Shown here: positions 36,657-45,344 of the stretch, piece after piece
Layout of the letters: each line of letters opens with the position of its first letter
Position numbering within the stretch: the first letter of the stretch is position 1
DNA from: Solobacterium sp.
GTDB lineage: Bacteria > Bacillota_I > Bacilli_A > Erysipelotrichales > Erysipelotrichaceae
Assembly (NCBI GenBank): GCA_017469355.1
Contig: JAFUGM010000054.1
Location: forward strand, 1 to 53,915
DNA: 53,915 nucleotides
Direction: 5' to 3'
Made by a program: the position numbers and the translations under genes
The notes under the pieces: generated by a model
Told to the model about the DNA's origin: nothing
The model's input: the letters and a program-made list of their open reading frames with translations, nothing else
The model's database searches: none

Positions 36657-37307
36657 ATGAACATTCTGATTATGGGCCCGGCCGGAGCAGGCAAGGGCAC
36701 AATGTCCGATCTGATTATCAAAGAGTACGATATCCCTCATATTTCCACCGGAGATATGTTACGGGAGAACGTACGCAGTAACACCGAGTTGGGACAGCAG
36801 GCAAAGGCATTCATGGATGCCGGCAAGCTGGTTCCGGATGATCTGATTAATGCTATGGTGGAGAAGCGGCTCCAGGAGCCGGATTGCCAGAAGGGTTACC
36901 TTCTGGATGGATTCCCTCGCACACTCGTGCAGGCAGAGGCTTTTGAAGCAATGGCTGAGAGAATCGGGAAACCGGTTGAATCAGTTCTTGCGCTGGAAGT
37001 CGGCTTCGATTCACTGGTTGACCGCATTACTGGCAGGCGGATCTGCCCGAAGTGCGGCGCAATCTATCACGTGCGCAATAAACCCAGCAAGGTCGACGGG
37101 ATCTGCGATGACTGTGGCAGTGAGCTGCAACAGCGCAAGGATGACACCGTAGAACAGCTGAAGGTTCGTATGGATGAGTATGATGCGAAAACCGCACCGA
37201 TCATCGCCTACTTTGAACCCAAAGGTGTGGTCAGCCACATCGATGCGGCTAAGAGCAGAGAAGAAACCTTCGCGCAGGTGAAAGAGGCATTAGGAAAGGT
37301 TGCATAA
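36657..37307 (+). CDS. adk: Adenylate kinase, zinc-containing LID
   Basis: This 216-residue enzyme interconverts ATP, ADP and AMP. It has a P-loop GPAGAGKGT (residues 7-15), the DGFPRT motif (84-89) and a LID zinc site of four cysteines, Cys130, Cys133, Cys150 and Cys153. Four-cysteine LIDs are common in Gram-positives. SD GGGAGAAG precedes ATG 36657. The map gene that often follows adk is missing; infA comes next after a 71-bp gap with a hairpin. Confidence 0.97.
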   Translation: MNILIMGPAGAGKGTMSDLIIKEYDIPHISTGDMLRENVRSNTELGQQAKAFMDAGKLVPDDLINAMVEKRLQEPDCQKGYLLDGFPRTLVQAEAFEAMAERIGKPVESVLALEVGFDSLVDRITGRRICPKCGAIYHVRNKPSKVDGICDDCGSELQQRKDDTVEQLKVRMDEYDAKTAPIIAYFEPKGVVSHIDAAKSREETFAQVKEALGKVA

Positions 37308-37310
37308 ACA

Positions 37311-37353
37311 GTACAGGTGCAGGTATGTTATGCATATCTGCACCAAAGTACTG
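37311..37353 (+). promoter_or_regulatory. Hairpin in the adk-infA gap
   Basis: Nested inverted arms AGTAC/GTACT (37311-37315 with 37349-37353) and GGTGCAG/CTGCACC (37317-37323 with 37339-37345) form a stable stem without a T-tract. It may be an RNA-processing or attenuation element where the map gene has been lost. Confidence 0.45.
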
Positions 37354-37378
37354 ATCAAGTTCAGGAAAGAGAGATTGA

Positions 37379-37597
37379 ATGGGAAAACAGGACGTCATTG
37401 AAATGGACGGAGTTGTTGAAGAAACACTTCCTAACGCTAACTTTAAGGTGAAACTTCAAAATGGCATGGAGATCCGTGCCCACGTTGCCGGTAAAATCCG
37501 TATGAATTACATTCGCATTTTACCGGGAGACCGGGTCACCGTTGAAATCTCACCTTACGACTTAACACGTGGGCGTATTACCTACAGGCACAAGTAA
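37379..37597 (+). CDS. infA: Translation initiation factor IF-1
   Basis: A 72-residue OB-fold factor that occupies the A site during initiation. Recognised by [24 protein letters not shown] and the end [13 protein letters not shown]. Standard length. rpmJ follows by 20 bp. Confidence 0.98.
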   Translation: MGKQDVIEMDGVVEETLPNANFKVKLQNGMEIRAHVAGKIRMNYIRILPGDRVTVEISPYDLTRGRITYRHK

Positions 37598-37617
37598 CAT
37601 AAGAGGAGGTACTTATC

Positions 37618-37731
37618 ATGAAAGTAAGACCGTCAGTTAAACCAATTTGCGACAAGTGCAGAGTGATCAAGCGCAAGGGCGTAGTCATGGTCATCTGCGA
37701 AAACCCTAAGCACAAGCAGAGACAGGGTTAA
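37618..37731 (+). CDS. rpmJ: 50S ribosomal protein L36, zinc-binding type
   Basis: A 37-residue protein, [20 protein letters not shown] at the start and ending KHKQRQG. The zinc ligands Cys11, Cys14, Cys27 and His32 are intact. AGAGGAGG precedes ATG 37618. rpsM begins 21 bp later. Confidence 0.97.
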   Translation: MKVRPSVKPICDKCRVIKRKGVVMVICENPKHKQRQG

Positions 37732-37752
37732 TCAGGAGGAGAGAAAACATAT

Positions 37753-38118
37753 ATGGCACGTTTTGCTGGTGTGGATATTCCGGCGAATAAAAGAGTCGTA
37801 GTATCCCTTACCTATATTTATGGAATCGGTCCTTCTACCGCTTCCAAGATTCTGAAAGAAACCGGAATCAGTGAAGATATCCGTGTTAAGGATCTGACAA
37901 CCGAACAGGAAAATGCCATCCGTCAACAGATCGATGCGATCAAGACGGAAGGTGATCTGCGCCGTGAGCGCGCTCTCAACGTTAAGCGTCTGATGGAAAT
38001 CGGCTGCTACAGAGGAATGCGTCATCGTCGTGGTCTGCCTGTCAGAGGACAGCGTACCCGCACAAATGCTCGTACACGTAAAGGACCGCGCCGTACTGTC
38101 GCGAACAAGAAGAAGTAA
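37753..38118 (+). CDS. rpsM: 30S ribosomal protein S13
   Basis: This 121-residue head protein forms bridges to the 50S and touches the P-site tRNA with its basic tail. Recognised by [26 protein letters not shown] and [22 protein letters not shown]. Standard length; rpsK 15 bp downstream. Confidence 0.98.
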   Translation: MARFAGVDIPANKRVVVSLTYIYGIGPSTASKILKETGISEDIRVKDLTTEQENAIRQQIDAIKTEGDLRRERALNVKRLMEIGCYRGMRHRRGLPVRGQRTRTNARTRKGPRRTVANKKK

Positions 38119-38133
38119 GGAGGGCGGAAAATC

Positions 38134-38538
38134 ATGGCTAACAACAAGAGAAACGCAAAAAACGCCGGCCGTAAGAAGAAGGTCAAGCGCAATATAGTCA
38201 AGGGTGTCGCGCACATCCATTCGACATTCAATAACACGATCGTTTCCATCGCGGATGAAAACGGAAATGTCATTTCCTGGAGCTCTGCTGGAGCACTGGG
38301 ATACAAGGGCAGCCGTAAGAGCACTCCGTACGTCGCTCAGCTCTGTGCTGAAGCTGCCGGCAAGGCTGCTGTTCAGCAGGGTCTGAAGACCGTTGAAGTA
38401 AACGTTAAAGGTCCGGGACCCGGACGTGAAGCGGCAGTTCGTGCACTGGCAGTTGCTGGGCTCGATATTACCGCAATTAATGATGTTACTCCGATCCCGC
38501 ACAATGGATGCCGCCCGCCGAAGAGGCCTCGTGGTTAA
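38134..38538 (+). CDS. rpsK: 30S ribosomal protein S11
   Basis: This 134-residue platform protein is recognised by [15 protein letters not shown] and the end [23 protein letters not shown]. Typical basic N-terminal arm. AGGAGGGCGG precedes ATG 38134; rpoA 21 bp downstream. Confidence 0.98.
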   Translation: MANNKRNAKNAGRKKKVKRNIVKGVAHIHSTFNNTIVSIADENGNVISWSSAGALGYKGSRKSTPYVAQLCAEAAGKAAVQQGLKTVEVNVKGPGPGREAAVRALAVAGLDITAINDVTPIPHNGCRPPKRPRG

Positions 38539-38559
38539 TGTGATTGTAGGAGGAAACTG

Positions 38560-39513
38560 ATGCAGAAATTTGAACGCGCCGAATTTGAAGTAGCAGAATA
38601 TGTAGAATCTGAAAACTACGGAAAATTTGTCCTTTCTCCGCTTGAGAGAGGATACGGAACAACCATCGGGAATGCACTGCGCAGAGTCCTGCTGTCCTCC
38701 CTTCCGGGAGCCGCAATCTTCGCGATCAAGGTAGACGGCGTTTATCACGAATTCACCACTATTCCGGGTGTTCGTGAAGATGTGTCCATGATCATCCTGC
38801 AGCTGAAGCAGCTGATCATGAAGATTGAAGATGACGAAGTGTATACCCTGCAGATTTCCGCAAAGGGTCCGTGCACTGTTACTGCCGGCGATATCATCTG
38901 CCCGGCTCAGGTAGAAGTGCTGAATAAGGATCTTGAAATTGCGCATCTGGAGAAGGGTGCAGTTCTTGAGATGGAATTAAAGGCGAACAATGGCCGCGGC
39001 TATGTCGGCAGTGACCAGAACAAGCGTATTCGCGGTTCGCATGGAATCGGAACCGTATTCACCGATTCGATCTACACACCGGTTACCCGCGTTTCCTATG
39101 CGGCTGAACCTACCCGTGTTGGTCAGGATACCAAGTACGATGAACTGACAATGGAAATCTGGACGGATGGTTCCGTGAACCCGCAGAAGGCGCTTGCGAC
39201 TGCTGCGAAGATCCTGATTGACCATCTGGATATTATCGCCGGAATCAATGACGACGTTCTCTCTATGGAGAGTGTCATCAATGAAGGAAGCACAGAAGTA
39301 TCGAATAAGGGACAGCAGCTCATGATCGAAGATCTTGATCTGTCTGTACGTTCCTACAACTGCTTGAAGCGTGCTGGTATCCAGACTGTGGAAGAACTCA
39401 CACAGAAAACCGAGGATGAGATGATGAAAGTCCGTAACCTCGGAAAGAAATCACTGAAAGAGGTAAAGGACAAGCTCACCGAACTCGATCTGAGCTTCCG
39501 GTCCTTCGACTGA
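38560..39513 (+). CDS. rpoA: RNA polymerase subunit alpha
   Basis: A 317-residue subunit with an N-terminal assembly domain (about 1-230; LERGYGTTIGNALRRVLLSSLPG) and a C-terminal DNA- and activator-binding domain (about 255-312; DLDLSVRSYNCLKRAGIQTVEEL). It nucleates the beta and beta' assembly. Between rpsK and rplQ as in most bacteria, so its dose is linked to ribosome synthesis. Confidence 0.98.
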   Translation: MQKFERAEFEVAEYVESENYGKFVLSPLERGYGTTIGNALRRVLLSSLPGAAIFAIKVDGVYHEFTTIPGVREDVSMIILQLKQLIMKIEDDEVYTLQISAKGPCTVTAGDIICPAQVEVLNKDLEIAHLEKGAVLEMELKANNGRGYVGSDQNKRIRGSHGIGTVFTDSIYTPVTRVSYAAEPTRVGQDTKYDELTMEIWTDGSVNPQKALATAAKILIDHLDIIAGINDDVLSMESVINEGSTEVSNKGQQLMIEDLDLSVRSYNCLKRAGIQTVEELTQKTEDEMMKVRNLGKKSLKEVKDKLTELDLSFRSFD

Positions 39514-39531
39514 TTAGGAGGGAATACAACT

Positions 39532-39894
39532 ATGTGGAATCGTAAATTCGGCAGAACTGCGGATCACCGCAAGGCAATGCTGAGAAATCTCGCTACCTCC
39601 GTTATTATGTACGGTAAAGTTGAGACAACTTATGCGAAAGCAATGGATATGCGTTCTGTTGTGGACGAACTGATCACTCTTGGCAAGAAGGGTGACCTCG
39701 CTGCCCGCCGTCAGGCTGCTTCCTTCATCCGTGATGTATATGCGGATGAAAAGACACGCCAGACTGTTCTTCAGAAGCTGTTTGATGAAGTGGCTCCGAA
39801 GTATGCGGACCGCAATGGCGGATATACACGTGTCACAAAGACAGGTGTTCGCCGCGGTGATGCAGCTCCGATGGCAACCATCGAGCTCATCTGA
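39532..39894 (+). CDS. rplQ: 50S ribosomal protein L17
   Basis: This 120-residue protein near the tunnel exit begins [20 protein letters not shown] and ends [12 protein letters not shown]. Last gene of the ribosomal cluster, with a terminator 12 bp after its stop. No ecf transporter genes (cbiO) follow, although they do in many Firmicutes. Confidence 0.97.
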   Translation: MWNRKFGRTADHRKAMLRNLATSVIMYGKVETTYAKAMDMRSVVDELITLGKKGDLAARRQAASFIRDVYADEKTRQTVLQKLFDEVAPKYADRNGGYTRVTKTGVRRGDAAPMATIELI

Positions 39895-39906
39895 CGCTGA
39901 TTCATC

Positions 39907-39938
39907 AGGACTCATGCCTCCGGGTGTGAGTCCTTTTT
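39907..39938 (+). terminator. Terminator of the S10-spc-alpha cluster
   Basis: An 8-bp stem AGGACTCA/TGAGTCCT (39907-39914 with 39927-39934) is followed by TTTT. Confidence 0.88.
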
Positions 39939-40069
39939 GGTTGGAGTGAAGCACATTCCTGGAGTCTCCCACGCATTATACACATCGAGGATAATGTCTC
40001 ATTTCAGTCAACATGCATGACGGTGATGGAGCACTGGTTTATATTGTACGTGGAGAATGAGTAAGAGTT

Positions 40070-41179
40070 ATGACAGATACAAAAGAAGCGTTTGATATTC
40101 AGGCTTATATGACCAAAGGGGTAGAAGATGTTGTCGCAAGTGCCTTGAAGGCGACACTCAAAGACCCGAAGGAAAGCATGTTCATGGTGAAGTTCGCCGC
40201 CGCAAGTAAAGCCGCTTCCAGGAAGCGCAGAAAGGCGGAAGATGCAGGGGAACATATTCCGGCGTTTCTGATTGCCAGTATTACCAGCGCATGTAATTTA
40301 CATTGCGCAGGATGTTATTCCCGCAGTAATCACGCAACGGTGGATGAAACACCCTCCGCACAGTTATCCGCTGCGCAATGGAATTCCATCTTCCAGGAAG
40401 CGGATGAGCTGGGAATCAGTTTTATTCTGCTTGCGGGTGGAGAACCGATGCTGAGAAGGAACGTCATTGAGGCTGCTGGAAAAACACCGAATATTCTGTT
40501 TCCGGTATTTACCAATGGCACTTATATAGATGAAGACTATTTCAAACTATTTGATGAATGCCGGAATCTGATTCCGGTAATGAGTATTGAAGGTGAAAAA
40601 GAAGTTACCGACGCAAGGCGGGGAGAAGGTATCTATGACAAGCTCGTCGCAAACATGGATGAATTTCATCGCAGAGGGTTGATCTTTGGGGCTTCGGTTA
40701 CTGTGACGAAAGAAAACATTCGGGAAGTATCTTCCCCGGTGTTCCTGAAAACATTGTCGGATCGGGGTTGTCGGGTTGTGATCTTCGTGGAGTTTGTGCC
40801 GGTAACAGATGACAGTAAGGAACTGGCTCCGGGAGAAGAGGAGCGCGAATATCTGGCAGAAGAACTTTCAAGGCTTCGCCGTGAACATCCGGAAATGGTA
40901 TACATTTCCTTCCCAGGAGATGAAAAGAGTTCCGGTGGCTGTGTGGCTGCGGGAAGAGGTTTCTTCCATATCAACTCTCATGGAGGTGCGGAACCCTGTC
41001 CATTCTCCCCTTATTCTGATATCAATGTGGTCAACAGTTCTCTGAGGGAGGCTCTGAAGTCTCCGCTGTTCCATGCGTTACAGGAACAGAACATTCTGGA
41101 TGATGATCATGCGGGTGGATGTGTACTGTATGAAAAACGCGATCAGGTAGAAGCACTGCTGGCACAGGCAGGAAGATGA
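40070..41179 (+). CDS. Radical SAM protein with C-terminal cysteine region
   Basis: This 369-residue protein has the radical SAM [4Fe-4S] motif CNLHCAGC (Cys75, Cys79, Cys82), then the AGGEPM (GGE) motif that binds the SAM amine. A C-terminal region with CVAAGRGFFHINSHGGAEPCPFSP looks like a reduced SPASM/twitch element that may hold a second cluster. A basic N-terminal stretch (KAASRKRRKAED) precedes the barrel. Substrate unknown; no small precursor peptide gene was found next to it. The start ATG 40070 has only a weak GAG upstream. Terminator follows. Confidence 0.85.
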   Translation: MTDTKEAFDIQAYMTKGVEDVVASALKATLKDPKESMFMVKFAAASKAASRKRRKAEDAGEHIPAFLIASITSACNLHCAGCYSRSNHATVDETPSAQLSAAQWNSIFQEADELGISFILLAGGEPMLRRNVIEAAGKTPNILFPVFTNGTYIDEDYFKLFDECRNLIPVMSIEGEKEVTDARRGEGIYDKLVANMDEFHRRGLIFGASVTVTKENIREVSSPVFLKTLSDRGCRVVIFVEFVPVTDDSKELAPGEEEREYLAEELSRLRREHPEMVYISFPGDEKSSGGCVAAGRGFFHINSHGGAEPCPFSPYSDINVVNSSLREALKSPLFHALQEQNILDDDHAGGCVLYEKRDQVEALLAQAGR

Positions 41180-41190
41180 ATCATTCTAAC

Positions 41191-41219
41191 AACTGTTCGG
41201 AACTTCCGGGCAGTTTTTA
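41191..41219 (+). terminator. Terminator after the radical SAM gene
   Basis: An 11-bp stem with two G-T pairs (41191-41201 with 41205-41215; ends AACTG/CAGTT) is followed by TTTTTATT. Confidence 0.85.
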
Positions 41220-41264
41220 TTCGATCGGAATTGTAGTACGATTGTGAAGATTCAGGAGGAAAAC

Positions 41265-42374
41265 ATGGACTGGGAATGGAGCCACAGCTTATTAAACGTC
41301 TCCTCATCAATCAGAGCACAGTTTGATCTTCCCTGTGATTATGCACAGGAAGAAATGATTCACACGTGGCTGAATCAGAGTTCATTCCGCTGCCTTACCG
41401 TGATACTGATTGATGGCATGGGATCCAGGATTCTGGAAAAGTATCCAGAAGAATCCCGGTTTTTTCGTGCGCATATGGCAGAAGAAGTATCTACGGTCTA
41501 TCCCCCTACAACCAGTGCCGCAACGACTTCGCTTAGAACAGGAAAAAGTCCGGCAGAGAATGGCTGGCTGGGATGGAACCAATACTTTAAAGAAGAAGAT
41601 GATGGGATCATCCTGTTTCTTGGAACGTCGATGTATGGCGATCGGAAGTATGGGGGAACCTATGCATATGAGAAACTCCCAATTCATCTGATCTGTGATG
41701 AATTGAATGAGAAAGGGATCCGTGCAGAATCTATCTGGCCAAGCTGGGGAGTTAAGCACGGCTGTAAGGATTATAAAGATCAATTGAATCAGATCATCAC
41801 GTTATCCAATGAGCCGGATGTGCGGTATATCTACGCTTATTGGGATGCGTTTGACAGCCTCATGCATAAGGAGGGACCCTCTTCGGATCTGACACGGAAG
41901 GAACTTGCACGACTGAATGACCTGACAGAACAGTTTTCCAGGCGATTGAACTCCGATACCGGAGTTCTCATTCTTGCGGATCATGGTCAGGTGGATGTCA
42001 CACCGGTAAACCTGTGTGAGATTCCGGAACTTCTTTCATGTTTGAAACGGCCTCCTGCACTTGAGGGACGAACAGCAGCGTTTTATGTCCGGGAAGGAAT
42101 GGAAGAACAGTTTGTTCGCATCATGCAGGAACGGTTTGCGGATTCCTTTGAACTTCTCACTCATGACCAGGTAGTGGAGCAGCGAATATTTGGCCCGGGA
42201 ACTCCAAGTCCGCGGTTTGAAGAATTCATCGGTGACTATCTGGCGCTTGCGAAAACAGAGCTCACATTCGCACTGACAGATAAGCAATTGAAAACAAAAG
42301 GAGATCATGCGGGAATGATGGATGCGGAACGGTATATCCCGATCATCCTGCTGGGTGGAGTTCATGTACAATAG
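41265..42374 (+). CDS. Alkaline-phosphatase-superfamily phosphodiesterase
   Basis: This 369-residue protein (from ATG 41265 behind AGGAGG) fits type I phosphodiesterase/nucleotide pyrophosphatases. Metal/nucleophile region LIDGMG (Asp50) and PTTSAATT (Thr82/83), DAFDSLMHKEG, ADHGQVD and GDHAGM give the usual two-metal set. No signal peptide is visible, so it is likely cytoplasmic. It would hydrolyse a phosphodiester or pyrophosphate; the substrate is not assigned. The next gene begins inside or just after its 3' end, so the two are cotranscribed. Confidence 0.85.
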   Translation: MDWEWSHSLLNVSSSIRAQFDLPCDYAQEEMIHTWLNQSSFRCLTVILIDGMGSRILEKYPEESRFFRAHMAEEVSTVYPPTTSAATTSLRTGKSPAENGWLGWNQYFKEEDDGIILFLGTSMYGDRKYGGTYAYEKLPIHLICDELNEKGIRAESIWPSWGVKHGCKDYKDQLNQIITLSNEPDVRYIYAYWDAFDSLMHKEGPSSDLTRKELARLNDLTEQFSRRLNSDTGVLILADHGQVDVTPVNLCEIPELLSCLKRPPALEGRTAAFYVREGMEEQFVRIMQERFADSFELLTHDQVVEQRIFGPGTPSPRFEEFIGDYLALAKTELTFALTDKQLKTKGDHAGMMDAERYIPIILLGGVHVQ

Positions 42375-43572
42375 TCCTATGCGAAACAAACGAATCCTAT
42401 GCAGTTTGATCGTTCTTCTGACTGGATGTACAGCCGTTGAGCCAACAGCACCCGTGGAGTCTTCGCCTGAGACACCCGAGTCTGCGTCTTTGGTTACTGG
42501 CTCCGAATATGAAACATATCGGAGCTGCTATGAACAAAGTGCGCTGGGAAAAAATTACACCGCAGCCGTACGACGTGTTTATGATATGCGGTTTGGGGAA
42601 GAGGCGATTTCTGTTTATGACCTTGATGGAGTTCTGGAAAAGGATGCGGAGACAATGCATCTGACCCAGCATATCAATGCGGATGGAATGCAGTCGGAGA
42701 TTGAAGGATGGTATGACGGATCCCGGCTGTATATGACCTACAATACCGTAACCTACTATGAAGATATGAGCAGTGCGAATGTGGAGGAAGTGATGCTGGT
42801 ACCGGTTGAACCGGTTTGGATTGCGGAATCTGATATCGAAACTATTACGGAAACAGAACGCAATGATACGATTACATTTGAGCTGATATTGACGCAGGAT
42901 GCGGCAGAGAAACTGTTCCGTACCCGATATGATATCTATGGCCTGGATGCCTATGAGAATTATCATGTGAATCAGGGTGTAATTACGCAGATATTCTACG
43001 AAGGCAATGTACTAACCTCTGAAGAAGCGCTGTTTCGATGCGGTGTAACTTCGGGAGGAATTGATGTGGATGTCACTGCAGAGACACGGGTTGGCTGGCT
43101 GAAACAGAATACAACCTCAGTCGTGCTGAGTGATGCGCAGGCAGAGGAATTCGCTGGGTATGTTCATTACAGTGACATTGATACTGCAACGATCAGTGAT
43201 GCGGATGTGACGGAAGACTATGCGGAAGACAGTACGATTGCAACATTTAAGAAACGGCTTATCAGCCGATTGAATTACACATTGATGGATGATGGTACGT
43301 ATGAGACAGACTTCAATGAAACGGAGTCTTACCGCATTGATTTCAGTAACAGCCTGTTTATTTACTCCAACCGCACCAGCCGCTATGTATATAACTGGCG
43401 AGGGAATCAGGGTGGATTCGGAGATGCGTGTTCGATTGATTTTGATACCGGCAAGGCGACGGATGGATGTGATGAGAGTGTGCTGGAACAAATGACCAAT
43501 GTCAGGGATTACTTCCTGATGGAGTTATATTACTGCGGATTATCCCTGGATGATCTTAAAGCAGAACAATAG
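42364..43572 (+). CDS. Lipoprotein of unknown function
   Basis: A lipoprotein signal peptide (RNKRILCSLIVLLTGC, Cys22 if ATG 42364 is used) precedes about 380 acidic residues. The start is ambiguous: ATG 42364 has GGTGGAG close upstream and overlaps the phosphodiesterase by 11 bp, ATG 42379 leaves a 4-bp gap. The body shows no known motif: repeated beta-like segments such as MTYNTVTYYEDM and a late Asn/Arg-rich part (YSNRTSRYVYNWRGNQGG). Function not recognised. The ACT-domain gene follows at 13 bp. Confidence 0.75.
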   Translation: MYNSPMRNKRILCSLIVLLTGCTAVEPTAPVESSPETPESASLVTGSEYETYRSCYEQSALGKNYTAAVRRVYDMRFGEEAISVYDLDGVLEKDAETMHLTQHINADGMQSEIEGWYDGSRLYMTYNTVTYYEDMSSANVEEVMLVPVEPVWIAESDIETITETERNDTITFELILTQDAAEKLFRTRYDIYGLDAYENYHVNQGVITQIFYEGNVLTSEEALFRCGVTSGGIDVDVTAETRVGWLKQNTTSVVLSDAQAEEFAGYVHYSDIDTATISDADVTEDYAEDSTIATFKKRLISRLNYTLMDDGTYETDFNETESYRIDFSNSLFIYSNRTSRYVYNWRGNQGGFGDACSIDFDTGKATDGCDESVLEQMTNVRDYFLMELYYCGLSLDDLKAEQ

Positions 43573-43585
43573 GAGGAAAGTTGTT

Positions 43586-43855
43586 ATGAGAGCTGTAATT
43601 TCAGTAATTGGGAAGGACCGCCCCGGCATTCTGGCGTTTGCGGCGAATGAATGCGCAAGACGTTCCATCAATATTGAGGACGTAACGCAGAAGGTTCTGG
43701 AAGATATGTTTACGATGATCATGATCGTAACAGTTCCGGATGATCCGGAAGAATATCATGCGTTTGTGACGGAGCTGGAAGCAGCAGGCGAAGAACAGGC
43801 TCTGAAAATTCACGTCATGCATGAAGATATTTTCAATGCGATGCATCGGATCTAG
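43586..43855 (+). CDS. ACT-domain protein, UPF0237 type
   Basis: This 89-residue protein is a single ACT domain (MRAVISVIGKDRPGILAFAANECARR). ACT domains bind amino acids or other small ligands and regulate partners. It sits directly before the UPF0210 gene, a pairing conserved in many Firmicutes and archaea, so it probably regulates or partners that protein. Start chosen at ATG 43586 with AGGAGG (43572-43577). Confidence 0.85.
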   Translation: MRAVISVIGKDRPGILAFAANECARRSINIEDVTQKVLEDMFTMIMIVTVPDDPEEYHAFVTELEAAGEEQALKIHVMHEDIFNAMHRI

Positions 43856-43864
43856 GTGACGGTT

Positions 43865-45220
43865 ATGAGAAGTGACTATATTCTTGAAACAGTGCGGATG
43901 ATCGAGGAAGAGTGTCTCGACATTCGTACGATAACCATGGGAATTTCACTGCTGGACTGTTGTGACAGTGATATTGATCGCTCCTGTGAGAAAATCTATT
44001 CCAAGATTACAAGATGCGCGAAGGATCTGGTAAAGACTGCGCAGGATATTTCCAAGGAGTACGGTATTCCGATTATCAATGAACGCATTTCCGTTACGCC
44101 GATTTCACTTCTGGTAAGTGTCAGCGGTGGGGACCCGGTTAAGTACGCAAAGACGCTGGATCGTGCGGCCAAGGATGTCGGTGTCAATTTTATCGGCGGC
44201 TATTCCGCATTAGTTCAAAAGGGAATGACAGAAGGTGACCGGGCATTGATTGAATCCATTCCGGAAGCACTCGCATGTACGGATATTGTCTGCTCGAGTG
44301 TGAATATTGGTTCCACAAAAGCCGGAATTAATATGGATGCGGTGCGGCTGATGGGACAGATTGTACGGAAGTCGGCAGAACTGACCAAAGATAATAACTG
44401 TTTTGGCGCATCAAAACTGGTGGTGTTCTGTAATGCGGTAGAAGATAACCCCTTCATGGCAGGTGCGTTCCACGGTATCTCAGAACCGGATGTATGTGTT
44501 CATGTCGGAGTTTCTGGACCAGGAGTAGTTCGGGAAGCGGTCAAAGAAGCCGGACCGGATAAGACCATGGATGAAATCGCAGAGGTTATAAAAAAGACAG
44601 CGTTTAAGATTACCCGTATGGGTCAGCTGGTAGGTACGCTTGCGGCGGAACGTCTTGGTGTTCCATTTGGGATCGTGGACCTCTCACTTGCGCCAACGCC
44701 TGCGGTAGGTGATTCTGTTGCGAGAATTCTGGAAGAGATCGGCCTGGAATCTACTGGTGGGCCTGGCACGACGGCGTGTCTTGCGATGTTGAATGATGCG
44801 GTAAAAAAAGGTGGTGTCATGGCGAGCTCTTCCGTTGGCGGACTTTCTGGCGCGTTTATTCCGGTCTCGGAAGATGCAGGTATGATCGAAGCTGCGGAAC
44901 AGGGAACCCTGTCGATTGAAAAACTGGAAGCGATGACTGCGGTATGTTCGGTGGGACTGGATATGATTATCATCCCGGGAGATACCACTGCAGAAACCAT
45001 TTCCGCGATTATCGCAGACGAAGCAGCGATCGGTATGATTAACAATAAAACAACCGCTTGTCGTCTTATTCCTGCGATTGGAAAGCAGGAAGGAGAAACC
45101 CTGAACTTCGGTGGTCTGCTTGGCTATGGACCGGTGATGCCGGTACGAAAGGTCAAGCCGGATACGATGGTAAACCGGGGCGGACGAATTCCTTCTCCGA
45201 TTCACAGTTTGAAGAACTAA
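43865..45220 (+). CDS. UPF0210 (PFL-fold related) protein
   Basis: This 451-residue protein matches UPF0210/DUF711 through [25 protein letters not shown] and [16 protein letters not shown]. Structures of this family resemble the pyruvate formate-lyase barrel, but no glycyl-radical sequence is seen here. Biochemical activity is unknown. ATG 43865 has AGGTGA 5 nt upstream and lies 9 bp after the ACT gene; the GTG at 43856 is the alternative. A terminator follows. Confidence 0.85.
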   Translation: MRSDYILETVRMIEEECLDIRTITMGISLLDCCDSDIDRSCEKIYSKITRCAKDLVKTAQDISKEYGIPIINERISVTPISLLVSVSGGDPVKYAKTLDRAAKDVGVNFIGGYSALVQKGMTEGDRALIESIPEALACTDIVCSSVNIGSTKAGINMDAVRLMGQIVRKSAELTKDNNCFGASKLVVFCNAVEDNPFMAGAFHGISEPDVCVHVGVSGPGVVREAVKEAGPDKTMDEIAEVIKKTAFKITRMGQLVGTLAAERLGVPFGIVDLSLAPTPAVGDSVARILEEIGLESTGGPGTTACLAMLNDAVKKGGVMASSSVGGLSGAFIPVSEDAGMIEAAEQGTLSIEKLEAMTAVCSVGLDMIIIPGDTTAETISAIIADEAAIGMINNKTTACRLIPAIGKQEGETLNFGGLLGYGPVMPVRKVKPDTMVNRGGRIPSPIHSLKN

Positions 45221-45226
45221 CCTATG

Positions 45227-45249
45227 AGGACTTCGATCGAAGTCCTTTT
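45227..45249 (+). terminator. Terminator after the UPF0210 gene
   Basis: A 20-nt palindrome (arms AGGACTTCGA and TCGAAGTCCT, 45227-45246) runs into TTT. Confidence 0.75.
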
Positions 45250-45310
45250 GAATTAAGGTAGTCCTTACGGAAAAGAGCGTCCATGCCATTCGATCTGGTC
45301 AGTGGATTCC

Positions 45311-45319
45311 TGATAAAAT
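45311..45319 (+). promoter_or_regulatory. Extended -10 promoter element of the nucleoside hydrolase gene
   Basis: TGATAAAAT fits an extended -10 (TGnTAAAAT), 26 bp before the ATG. No clear -35 box was found, as is common for extended -10 promoters. Confidence 0.5.
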
Positions 45320-45344
45320 AAAGCCAGATAAAAGGAGAATTCAT

